From positions 1 through 60,238 of the forward strand of contig JAFEKR010000098.1 in NCBI GenBank assembly GCA_019022495.1: a stretch of DNA of 60,238 nucleotides, read 5' to 3'. The notes beneath the pieces are model-generated. The model saw only the letters and a list, made by a program, of their open reading frames with translations, made no database searches and had not been told where the DNA came from. This DNA is from Epichloe hybrida. Its lineage: Eukaryota; Ascomycota; Sordariomycetes; Hypocreales; Clavicipitaceae. The number at the start of each line of letters is the position of its first letter. Within the stretch, counting starts at the first letter, position 1. Made by a program: the position numbers and the translations under genes. This document shows positions 12,004 to 22,200 of the stretch, in pieces.

Positions 12004-12013
12004 CAATACTCTG

Positions 12014-12028
12014 GTTATAAGCCTAGGA
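12014..12028 (+). other. copia primer-binding site, interrupted
   Basis: GTTATAAGCCTAGG follows the LTR once the hAT-like insertion is removed. Its first 11 bases match the complement of the initiator tRNA-Met anticodon arm apart from two RIP-type changes. The hAT insertion duplicated the first eight bases of this site. Confidence 0.6.
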
Positions 12029-12189
12029 GGCTTTGATTGCTATTTTTGTTAATTATTATTAAAGATATAAGCTCTGTTAAATATTATTAATTAACGCTTG
12101 CTTATATTATAAGATAATTGCCCTCTATTATATTAATTAGTTAAAACCCTTATCTTACGCTCTAGTTAACTAATATATTCCCCTTTATA

Positions 12190-15100
12190 ATGTCTAAAGA
12201 AACTCTAAATATAGTGTTATTATTAGAGAAGGATTAGATTAAGTGGTTTGCCTAGGTTAAGAACTACGCGGAATTATATAGTGTTTAGGAGTATATTAAC
12301 CCTAATAAGGTTAAATTACTTAAAGAACTTACAATGCCTACGTACCCCTAGAGGGGTCTAAGACTAGAGATTACGCTAGATAACCTTAACGCTCTTAAAG
12401 ATTAGAAGATTGCTTATAAAGATATAAAGGACTAATTTAACTTTAAATATAAAGAGCTTTAATTTAACCTTATAAAGTATATAAACCTATTAAAGTAAAT
12501 GCTAAAGATTAGGGAGTATATTTATAAGACCCTTTTAAAGAATATATAAGACTCTCTTAACTTTAACACTAAAGTAAAGGAAAAGGAGTTAGTTTAATAT
12601 TATACCTATAGGATACTAAAGCTTCTTTATAATTAATATAAGCTAAACACTAAGAAGATGCTTATCCTTATAGAGAATTGCCTTAATAATCACTTATAAG
12701 CTAAAGGTACTTATAATTAGTATAAGTAAGCTATAATAATAGAGGTACTATAGAGAAATTATCTAGATCTTAAGACTTAATAAACTAAGGAGATAATACT
12801 ATATAAGTTTATTATCCCTCTTTAAAGCAAATTTAAGGTATTCTAGAAGAAATAGAATAACCTGCTTAATAAAGGAGAAAATAATAGCTTCCTTAAGGTA
12901 GTTAGTAAGTTTAAAAGAGACTATAAAGCTCCTTAGAGCTTAATAATAATAAAATTAGCTAATAATGCTGTTATTACTAATAGATTAAATAGTTAGAATA
13001 GATTAGAGCAAAGGAAGTGCCTTAAATACTCTAGTTATAACGTTTGTGATGTATTAAAGTAGTGGGAATCCTGTAATTTATTTAAAGCTCTTTATAAGCT
13101 AGAGGCTACTCCTAAGGACTAGGAAGTTAGGAAGAACTCTAAGGATAATATTAAGAGATATCTAAAGGAGAACCTATAAGAGAGATTAAAAGCTATAAGT
13201 TAGAAGCTAGAGAAAAGGGAGAAAAGTAGTAATATTATTATCCCCTTGTAAAACCTAATAAATAACTTACTTGCGGTGACTCTAGGAGAGAAGACTATAA
13301 ATATATTGTTATTTATATGCTTACAGAGCTCTTAACCTTTAAGGGAAGTTATATATTTAACTTTAAACGCTATAAATAGCTCTAAAGGAAATTAGAATAT
13401 GGTTATCTATAATTCTAGAGCTAATGTTCATATTTTTAATAATATTTATTAGTTTAAATAGTCTAAGTTTAACGGAACTATTATAATAAAGGTTAGAGCT
13501 AGAGGCATAATCTATATATCCTTAGGATAAGGACTAGTCTATATATCTATTATAGATCTAGTATTATAAAGACTAAGAAGGATTATAGTGTAAAGTGCTT
13601 TGCTAATTCTAGAATTCCACGTGAACCTAGTATTAGTAATAATTTTAATAAAGGCAAGGATTTATTAGAACTAGAAGAAGAGCTTCCTATTCTAAGGAAA
13701 GTATTTTATTACTAAGCTTTATAATATTAATAAGCTTTATATATTATCTATACTCTTAGATAACCTAAAAGAGGCCTATACTATAACTAGTAAAGCACTA
13801 AGGCTACCTATAAAAGGAGATTTAGAGCTTTAGTATTAATAATATAGTTATCTAGGTAAGAAGGCCTTTATAGAGATTATAAACGCTACCCTTAGCGTTA
13901 AATTAATAGGACCTAAGCTTATAGAGTGTAAGATCTATACTATAGGTAAAGCTAAGCACTAGAGATTATAGGTTATACTAGAAAGGCTTCCTTAGGGACT
14001 TAGATATAGCCTTTTAGTTAATCTAAAGTATTATAACTTTCCTTACTAGAATAGTAATTAGTATTAGTATGTTTTTACGTGCCTTATAACCTTAATGCGT
14101 TTCTTCTATTTATTTAAGACTAAAGATAAAATTCATAATAGTTTTTATATAATAATAGCATTCCTATGCATATAATTTAGGGTTTAACTACGCTTTTTAC
14201 ATAGCAATATTAAAAAGGCTTTATTTATAGAGAGTATAAGAGATAAGATAGCCTTTGCTAGCATTATAGTCTATAATTTAGCTCCCTTAATGCCTAGTTA
14301 AAATAAAAAGGTAAAGAGATCTAGGGGGATAGTTAAGTAAAAGGCTTATATATTAAGCCTTAAAGCTTACCTTCCTTTAGAACTTAATAATAAGGTCTTT
14401 AATATAGTAGTTTATTTACTAAATAAAACACCCTTTAAATATTATAGGAATTAGGTTATACCCTATAAACTCTAGTGAAATTAGGCATGGAAAATAGTCC
14501 TAGCCTATTTATAGATATTAGAGGTTTAAAAGCCTTTAATTATATATTTATAAGCTTATGGATATAAGGCGTTTTTAATAATAATAAAGGCTCTTAAGCA
14601 TAGTAAATTACACTATATAATACTATAGTTAGAGTAAAAAGCTTATATTAGATACCTTATTAGTTATAGAGGTAAGTTATAATATATTATATAGGTGCCT
14701 TTGCTTTGTAATTATAAGGTTATTATATTAGCGTGTGTTTAGTTTAATAAGAACTCTTTCTTTAAGCTAGAAGAAAAGCTAGAATTAGCTTAATAGGAGA
14801 AGATATTAATAATTAAGTTACTTAAAGAGCTTAAAGCTAAAGACCTTAATAAGGAGATTAGTTAAGATCTTATTAGAATAGAGCTTAAAGAGAATAATCT
14901 TATCTCTTTACTATTAGCTATAGGCTAGGAAAATAAGTAGTTTAAAGTAAAAACACCTCCTTATATAATAGGGACCTCCTTATATAATAGGGGATAAAGA
15001 GAACCTTTCTAGTGCACTTTTAACCCCTCCTAACTTCTCTTAGAAGGCGCTAGTTACTGTAAAGAACTTAGAGCTTTAGGTATAAGGTAATAATGCGCTA

Positions 15101-17160
15101 TTTTGTAAGATTAATAAATTTATAAGTAAGGTAATAGCTAATTATATAGTAACTACTATAAAGACTAGTGAATTTACTATAAAAGGTAGTAAGGCTATAG
15201 AGAATTACAGTCCTTATAATAATAGTATTAATATAAATAATATTATTACTAGGAAATGTTAAAGAAAGGAAATAAGGAAAGCTAAGTAAGTATAGTTTTC
15301 TTTTGCTTTCTTAATAGTATTCTAAGGAACTTAATATAGTTTATGTATTAAAAATATACCTCTAGAACCTATGCATTATTATTAGGTAATAGCCTTAGCG
15401 TATTATAACCGCTAGAAGGAAGTGATTATAAAGGAGCTTTTAAAGCTTTAATCCTTAAACTACTAGGAGGATATACTAGATAAATTATTTAATCTTAAGG
15501 AAATTATTAACCTTAGATAGGTTTTTAAGTATAAAACTAATAAAAAAGGTATTATTATAGAGTTTAAGGCTTAAATAGTAGTCTAAGGTAACTAATAACT
15601 AAAGGATAACCTTAATAACTACACTACTACGCTTACTTTATAATCTCTATGTATGCTACTAGCTATTTGCTACGCTAATAATCTTAACACGCGTTAATAT
15701 AACGTTTAGAATGCCTTCCTATATATAGAACTTAAAGAACCTATCTTCTATAAGCCACTAGAGGGTATAAATACATAAGGTTATCTCTAGAAGATAACTA
15801 GAGTATTATATAGGCTATAGGAAGCTCCTTAATAATAGTTTCTATACCTAATATAATTCCTATTAAATCTTAGCTTTATCTAAGGGAAGAAAAACCTATA
15901 TATTTTCACAAAAGGTAGATTTATCCTGTTTTTTTACGTAGATAACATTATAGTGCTATTTCTAAATGGATTTAAAGTAAAATTCAAAGAGTTACACAAG
16001 CAGTTAATAAACAGTCTAGATATCAAAGACTAAGGCGATTTGAAGTGGTTTCTAGGCATTAAAATCATTAGGAATCGTGATACTAAAGAGATGTGGTTGT
16101 CACAGGAATCGTACATTCGAAAGATAGCTCAGAAGTTCATCCCCGACATCAAGAGCTACACGAGCAGTTGATGAACGGTCTAGATGTCAAAGACCAAGGC
16201 AATTTAAAGTGGTTTCTAGGCATTAAAATCATTAGGAATTGTGATACTAAAGAGATATAGTTATTATAGGAATCGTATATTTAAAAGATAGCTTAGAAGT
16301 TTATCCCTAACATCGTTAATAACGACTTAAAGAGCTTGATTATAACACCTTTAATAATAGCTATGATTGTCCTAAATAACGGCGAGGCCACTAATAAAGA
16401 GATTAATTACTACAGAGTAGTTATTAGCTCTTTAGTCTATCTTTACATTATTAGAAGACTTAATATAGCCTTTATAGCTTTAAAGCTAGCCTCCTTTATA
16501 ATAAACCCTTTAATAAAGCATATTAAGCTTATAAAGGCTACTCTAATATACACTTAGAACATAAGGAAGCTATATATTTAATACTTAGGAGCAAATAGCT
16601 TTAATACGCTCTTCTCTAGCACTAATGCCTCTCTTAGTAATAACCCTAATACTTAGAAATTAATATAAGGCTATATCTTTATTATATATAAAGCTATAAT
16701 TAATTAGAAGTCTAGGAGGTAGTATTATATAATAACCTTAAGCATAAAAGTAAAGCTCTTTATATTAAATTATAGAGTAAAAGAGCGTATATCTCTAGGT
16801 AAACTACTTTATAATATTAGTATATAAGTCCCTTCTCTATTAATTATCTAGTATAATAATAAGTAAATAATTTATATTATAAAATATAAGGAAGGAAGGC
16901 TTTAAACTAGTCTAAAGTATCTTAATATAAATTAAATATAAATTTAAGAGCAATATACCTTAGGTAATATTAAGGTAAATTAGTTAAAGATCTCTAAGAT
17001 ACTTACTAATAGCTTTATAAAGCCTCTATTAGAGTAAATATATAAGGAATTCTATTACTAGATTAGCTTATAGGAAATTCCCGCTTAATTATAACACTAG
17101 AAAATTATTATAATCTCTTTCTATACCTATAATCTTTAGCTTTAATAAATATCTTAGCTA
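12190..17160 (+). pseudogene. RIP-destroyed copia gag-pol
   Basis: An ATG at 12190 opens a frame reading MSKETLNIVLLLEKD with stops at positions where copia Gag has Trp (KWFA*VKNYAELY). Downstream, with stop codons throughout, I can follow a CCHC-like knuckle (about 13018-13080), a protease site reading YNSRANVH where DSGA is expected (about 13408-13430), an integrase zinc region (WYQRYSHLG-like, about 13830), and reverse transcriptase with the active-site box reading FYVDN in place of YVDD (about 15933-15950). An RNase H-like stretch follows (about 16690-17000). Every lost residue I checked is explained by C-to-T or G-to-A changes. A 164-bp tandem duplication interrupts the reverse transcriptase. 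Confidence 0.88.
15987..16314 (+). repeat. 164-bp tandem duplication in reverse transcriptase region
   Basis: Unit 1 is 15987-16150 and unit 2 is 16151-16314, both exactly 164 bp, differing at 22 sites that are all C/T or G/A. Unit 1 is mutated up to about position 45 and unmutated from position 51; unit 2 is the mirror image. The two unmutated parts join into one island (about 16032-16200). The period is not a multiple of three, so the duplication also breaks the frame. Confidence 0.93.
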
Positions 17161-17169
17161 AGGGGGGTA

Positions 17170-17400
17170 TGTTAGGGAGAGCTCCCTTAAAGCATAGGTT
17201 ATATAAGGGCAGCGCGTATTAATAGGGATAAAATATAAGGTTAGACTTTAGTAAATATAATATATTAGAAGTACCTCTGTAGACTAGTTATTACTATAGC
17301 GCACTATGTACCTTTTAGGTACAAAAGTTAGGTGCTGTCTGCACCTCTGATTGACCAAATTGAACGCTTTCTATCATCCTTTTACACCCCTACCTTGACA
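17170..17400 (+). repeat. 3' LTR of copia element
   Basis: This 231-bp LTR begins TGTTAGGGAG and ends CCTTGACA, with the target duplication AACAC at 17401-17405. Its first half carries the RIP-mutated bases and its last 80 bp or so the original ones, the reverse of the 5' LTR. Confidence 0.95.
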
Positions 17401-17405
17401 AACAC
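17401..17405. repeat. right target-site duplication of copia element
   Basis: AACAC here matches 9546-9550. The inferred empty site reads TTGAACACACTGCC. Confidence 0.93.
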
Positions 17406-17624
17406 ACTGCCACACCACCACGCCAGGGCGGGAGGCTGACCCAAATAGTGCCAAGTATTGCGGAGCCCTGGCGCGTTCAACTTGTTGGCGACTCTTTTTT
17501 CGAACCTCAACCTCTTGCAGCAGCATCATCAAAATTTCAACAAGAATTCCGCCACTCGGAAACTTGTTGCGCATCAACAAATCGAAGCGTGGGTTTTTCT
17601 TTCTTCAAACATAAACCCATCGCA

Positions 17625-18934
17625 ATGTCTGACTCCGAAGAGCCCCACGAGGAGCTCGATGGCATCGGTGATGACCTCTTCGGAGACGAAGGCGACGATG
17701 ACCTGCCGACGACTTCGAAGGAGAGCGTCCTCGATGATGATGATCTAGCGTCAGACCCCGACGAAGATCCCGACGCAAGGCAAAGAGCTTATGAAGATGG
17801 CGACAACCAACCCCATGAGACGCGAGACAGGGTTGTCATGGCGACACAAACGTATCGTCATCACATTCCCAAACCTAAAGATGGAACGGTATGGCACGCC
17901 AAGATATTCCATAGCCACTAGAGGGTCGAAATGAGCTAACGTTCTCCGAACAGCTTCGCGTCATGCGTGTGCCGAAGTTCATTAAATTTCTGCCCGAGGA
18001 GTACGTTGCAGCCAACTTCAAACCGTCTGAATTCGACATTGCCAATGCGAAATCGGATAGTCATATACATGTCGCACGCGTGCGCAAAGATGAAAGCACG
18101 GGAGATCTCCAGAGTAACACAAACATTTATCGCTGGAGTGATGGCTCATTGACCATTTCTGTTGGTGGTGAGCACTACGAAATACAAAAGAAAGCCCTCG
18201 CTCCAGGCCCTGGCAAGCCGTACAATGAGCTTCATGATGGCCACTACTACGCCGCTGCGGCCGAGCTCAGTAGCAACCTTCTCATGACCGTGGGGCATTT
18301 GACAGAGCAGTTCAACATACGACCAAACAAAGCAGTTGGAGACGATGCCTTGGCAGCCTTGGCCGAACGGATGGCCCAAGCTAGCAAATCCGCAAACGAT
18401 GGCGACAACATCATTCGCACCACCAGAGATCCTGAACTGCAGAAGAAGCAGGCTGAAATGGCAGAGAAGGAGAGGATGAAGGCTCAGCGTAGACGCGAAA
18501 ATGCCGCCTTGAAGATGGATGGCGGACTGGGACGCTCAAGCCGTGGAGGTCTCTCAATTGGAGATTTGGAGAGTGGACGGGGCTACGGATCTGGACGAAA
18601 GAGAGGCCCGCCTGGCTCCACCAAACCCAAGAGACATCGGCCAGAGTATGACTCTGATGACGATCTGCCTCAGGGTGTTGGACGGCGTGAGGACTATGAC
18701 ATGGACGATGGGTTCTTGGTTGGCAGCGACGATGAAGAGATGGACAGTGGAGCGGAAGATGATGACGAGGATGAACTTTTGGATGATGATGAGGATGAAC
18801 GGCCAACTCGAAAGAAGAGGCAGAGGACCGCTGAACCGGATAATGACGAGGATGCTGAGGGAGACGAGATAGATGGTGCTGAGCCGTCTTCCAGATCGAG
18901 GCGGCGAAATGTCGTAGACGACGACGATGAGTAG
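17625..18934 (+). CDS. leo1: Paf1 complex subunit Leo1
   Basis: Leo1 is a subunit of the Paf1 complex, which travels with RNA polymerase II and supports elongation and co-transcriptional histone modification. The model is 17625-17888 and 17954-18934 with a 65-bp intron, 414 residues. The amino third is very acidic (DDLFGDEGDDD, LDDDDLASDPDEDPD). The conserved Leo1 core begins LRVMRVPKFIKFLPEEY and continues through SNTNIYRWSDGSLTISVGGEHYEIQKK and HDGHYYAAAAELSSNLLMTVGHLTEQFNIRP. A basic, Arg-rich stretch follows, then an acidic tail ending DDDDE. The length fits the family. The start at 17625 lies 224 bp after the copia 3' LTR, so its promoter directly abuts RIP-degraded, probably heterochromatic DNA. 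Confidence 0.92.
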
Positions 18935-19628
18935 AAGTCGACAAGACATCATCATGCAGACGGAAGTGTGGGCAACTAATGGTCTGGGAGGCCCGCTCAA
19001 CGTGTAAATCTGCTTATTATCTACATTGGGCGTTGAAGAAGACGAATGGAGCAAAACGATGATGTATTGGCTGCGATGGCTACGCATCGCAATATCATAG
19101 TCTCACGATGCGTTCAACAATCAAAAGCCACTAACTAGGTGCTTTCTGCGGTGACTCTTGAACAAGGTAGTGGTTGACCCATCTCTAACCATGAGAGATT
19201 AAACGGCAATGGCAACTGAGAGAGCTAGAGGGCATACATACTGCTACATTGTTCAACAAAAGTTGTCGAATTTGGGCTGATCAAGCAACGTGAACTTTGC
19301 AGGTGGGGGCGGACGGTATCCGCTTGGACTTGGGCTGGTCTCCATCGCCATCAATGATCATCGACGATCAGAAAAACAGACATCATCATCACATGCTTAG
19401 ACCCAGCATCCTCCCCAAATTGCAAGCCAACAAGCCCACACCAGCTCGACCGCTCCCGAGTCGCACCGCCAAACTCCGGAGCACATCAGCAACGCAAACC
19501 GGGAAGCCCAAAAATGCTGCGCAGCTAATCTTCTGTATGTAGAAAGATCAAGCTCTATCAACGACCCACCCTCATCATCGTCACTTCCTTCTGCATGGTG
19601 CCCGTGATCCCTACACCCTCGGCATACC
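18935..19628. other. intergenic, upstream of patatin-like gene
   Basis: This 694-bp stretch between leo1 and the next plus-strand gene shows no further gene. It should contain the leo1 terminator and the promoter of the patatin-like gene. Confidence 0.5.
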
Positions 19629-21530
19629 ATGGGGGCGGTCCTAGCTGTCTGGAGGGTCATTGTGGACGTGACAACCTTTTGGTTCAAGGTGGGTTTCCGT
19701 TTCTCATCTTCCCCCCCTTTCATGTTCTCTGTGGCATGATGGACTCGCCCATGGCACCTCTCCTAACGCCGGCGCAGAAGCTTGTGGGCTGGTATACCGG
19801 CGAACATCCTGTCGACCTGTGGCTCAACTTGCTGCGCAATGCGGAGACTTTTGAGGACTGGGAGGAGGCTGCTCTTCACTTGGATAATCTGCTTGGGCTA
19901 GATCTCTGGTAAGTCATGTCGTTGCTGTGGAAGGACTGGGAATTTGACAAGTCTTGCCATTGCAGGAGGAACAACCCTACTTCAGGATACTATGACTGGA
20001 GGCTCATAACAGAACGACTACAATCTCTCGTCATTGCTCGAGAAGAGAACCACTTCCAACAGCTGGTCAACCTCCTCCGATCCGGCCTTGTTCGAAATCT
20101 TGGAAACATCACTGTACCAAGGTTATACAATCGATCCTTCTCGGGAACGAAATACCTCATCGAGGAGTACATATCTCAGGTGGCAGAGTCCGTGCAAGAT
20201 ATCAGCACATTACCGACGACATTCATGTCCAATTCGCAAGGGGGCGGGACAGTTTTGACAAACCAGATGAAGCTCGACTTCATACACGACACAAGGCAGG
20301 CGTTCGGAAGAAGCACGTTGGTTTTGCAAGGAGGCGCGATATTCGGGTTATGCCACCTCGGCGTGGTAAAAGCTCTGTTTGTGCGTGGTCTTCTCCCTCG
20401 CATCATCACGGGGACAGCTACCGGAGCTCTGATCGCCGCGCTGGTGGCCATACACACTGAAGAAGAATTGCCCAACGTCTTCACAGGCGAGGGAATTGAC
20501 GTCTCAGCGTTTACGAAGAACAGGAGCGAGGGTGGGCATGTTCACCAGCAGACATTCGATTCGAGATGGGCAACCCTGATGCGACGAGTTCGACGCTTTT
20601 CAAAAGAAGGGTACTTCTTGGACGTGACGGTGCTGGAAGATTGCGTGAGGGCCAATGTCGGGGATCTGACTTTTGAGGAGGCGTACAATCGCAGCAAGAG
20701 GGTTCTCAACATCACCGTCGCTACAGAAGGCCAAGGTGGAGTGCCGACTCTCCTAAACTATATCACGGCCCCAAACGTGGTGAGTGCTTCCAAGACAATC
20801 CGCCGATGTGCACGAAGCGCAGCCGGTCAGTCATTAACCTAGTCTACTCTCGCAGTTGATATGGACCGCAGCAGTGGCGTCGAATGCGTCCTCGTCATCC
20901 CTATACGGCAGCCGAAAAGCCACCATTCTCTGCAAAGACGTCCACGGCAAAATCGTCCCATGGGCGGCAGCCAACACGACCGACTTTCGCCACTGGACAC
21001 ACGTATCTTATACCGACCGAGACTCTCCTCTCCAACGAATCGCCGAGCTCTTCAACGTCAACCACTTCATTGTCAGCCAAGCCCGTCCTTATCTCATTCC
21101 TTTCCTGCAATCTGACATGCACGGTCCCTCTCTGGTCGAGTCACGGAGTAAGATTACCCAGTTGTCAGCCTTCATGGTCCGCATGGTTGGTCTCGAAGTC
21201 CGACACCGCCTCCGCCAGCTCGACACGCTGCAGCTCTTGCCGTCTAGCATCCGGAGATTTTTAGTGGACGAGCGGATACCTGCTGCGTCAATGACATTAG
21301 TCCCAGAGGTGACGGCGGGCGATTTCATACGCCTCCTGGAGATTCCCACGAGGGAAACGCTAAACTATTGGATCTTGAGGGGCGAAAGGAGCGTTTGGCC
21401 CGCTGTGGCGGCGTTGAGAATCAGGTGTGCCATTGAAAATGAACTGGATAGGTCGTATCAAGTGGTCCGGAAGCTGAAGGCAGGGGATCTGAGGAGAAAA
21501 GGAAGCGTGGCCGCGGGGGAGGAAGAGTAA
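19629..21530 (+). CDS. patatin-fold Tgl3/4/5-like protein, catalytic residues apparently lost
   Basis: The protein belongs to the patatin-like triacylglycerol lipase family (yeast Tgl3/4/5 type) of lipid droplets. The model is 19629-19688, 19778-19908, 19966-20779, 20856-21530, 559 residues. The short first exon, MGAVLAVWRVIVDVTTFWFK, joins in phase to KLVGWYTGEHPVDLW. The amino domain (FEDWEEAALHLDNLLGLDLWRNNPTSGYYDW) and the Gly-rich loop GGAIFGLCHLGVVKALF are intact. The nucleophile motif GxSxG reads GTATG, with no Ser, and where Tgl proteins carry Asp-Gly of the catalytic dyad this one reads YTDRDSPLQRIAELFNVNHF. It is probably a non-hydrolytic paralogue or uses another residue; my recollection is that such a clade exists in filamentous fungi. 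The exon structure is well supported. Confidence 0.82.
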
Positions 21531-22200
21531 CAGTAGGCGTCCTGCAATTTGCGGAGATGACATGCATGCGTGGAGCCTTGTCCTGTCACGGTGGCCCTCT
21601 TTAGGGTGCCTTTTGTATGTCTTGCCATATATTGCCGAGGTGCCTTGCTGGTACTGTACGGATTAAAGCGAAGGTATATCTGGCTAGGCGTCTCGCCCCT
21701 GCGCTTTTCGCTTTACAGTACCAGCAAGGCACCTCGGCAATATATGGCAAGACATACAAAGGCTCGGCATTCTGGCTGGAGTTGGGTTGGCAACATATAA
21801 TTTTCTGTTGCGCGCAAGACGCCACTTTCATGCTGTTTATCGTGGGAACATATGATTTCAAAATTTTACTATACTGTTGAAGTTCTAGATATGACTTTGG
21901 AGGAGAGGTGGTTAGAGCCCGGCGATAACCAAAAGAAGTGGGGCGTGGCACGATTACTGGGGATGGCTGTGACGGCTGTGGCTATCTAACCGCACGTTTA
22001 TAACGAGGCTTGACACACCCCGCAGCCACACACAGTGTTCCCACGAGCTTGACCATGCCTGCACGAGTTCCATATTAACAACTTCTACTTTTTTCTTTCA
22101 TCAGCAGCACATCTGACCCCTGCTCCTCGCTCGCAACAGGCCTTTGATAAATTCCCGTGTCCCCCTGGTCTATGTTCGAAAAGGGAATGAATCGAGAGCC
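21531..22200. other. intergenic with long inverted repeat
   Basis: No gene is seen. The interval holds the 47-bp inverted repeat listed separately and the promoter of the Zn2Cys6 gene that starts at 22201. Confidence 0.5.
21612..21760. repeat. 47-bp perfect inverted repeat with 55-bp spacer
   Basis: The left arm 21612-21658 (TTTGTATGTCTTGCC...) is the exact reverse complement of 21714-21760 (...GGCAAGACATACAAA). Just inside the arms a further AAGCGAA / TTCGCTT pair could extend the stem after a small bulge. Transcribed RNA would fold into a long hairpin. It begins 82 bp after the stop codon of the patatin-like gene, so it could form part of that 3' UTR. No target duplication is evident at the ends. 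Confidence 0.93.

Larger units (their letters stand above)
9790..12013. mobile_element. non-autonomous hAT-like DNA transposon nested in copia PBS
   Basis: This 2,224-bp insertion has perfect 10-bp terminal inverted repeats CAGAGTATTG / CAATACTCTG, 8-bp target duplications, and subterminal arrays of TGTAGTGTAG / CTACACTACA words at both ends (9805-10090 and 11790-12005). All three traits are those of hAT elements. The interior is AT-rich with no surviving ORF and no recognisable transposase, so it is either non-autonomous or destroyed by RIP. It interrupts the copia element immediately after the 5' LTR. Confidence 0.85.
9551..17400 (+). mobile_element. full-length Ty1/copia LTR retrotransposon, RIP-degraded
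   Basis: The element is 7,850 bp including nested insertions, bounded by two 231-bp LTRs (9551-9781 and 17170-17400) with TG...CA-type ends and AACAC target duplications. A purine tract AAGGGGGG (about 17160-17167) directly precedes the 3' LTR. The primer-binding site (GTTATAAGCC, 12014-12023) resembles the complement of the anticodon arm of initiator tRNA-Met, the half-tRNA primer known for copia elements, with G-to-A and C-to-T changes. The inside is extremely AT-rich and crowded with TAA/TAG where Trp and Gln codons are expected, the signature of RIP. It is therefore non-functional. It lies between the 3' end of the antiporter gene and leo1, with its right end 224 bp from the leo1 start codon. 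Confidence 0.95.

Noticed and set aside
16336..16557. 73-codon ORF inside the retroelement
   Set aside because: It is a chance-open piece of RIP-mutated pol (RNase H side), not an independent gene.
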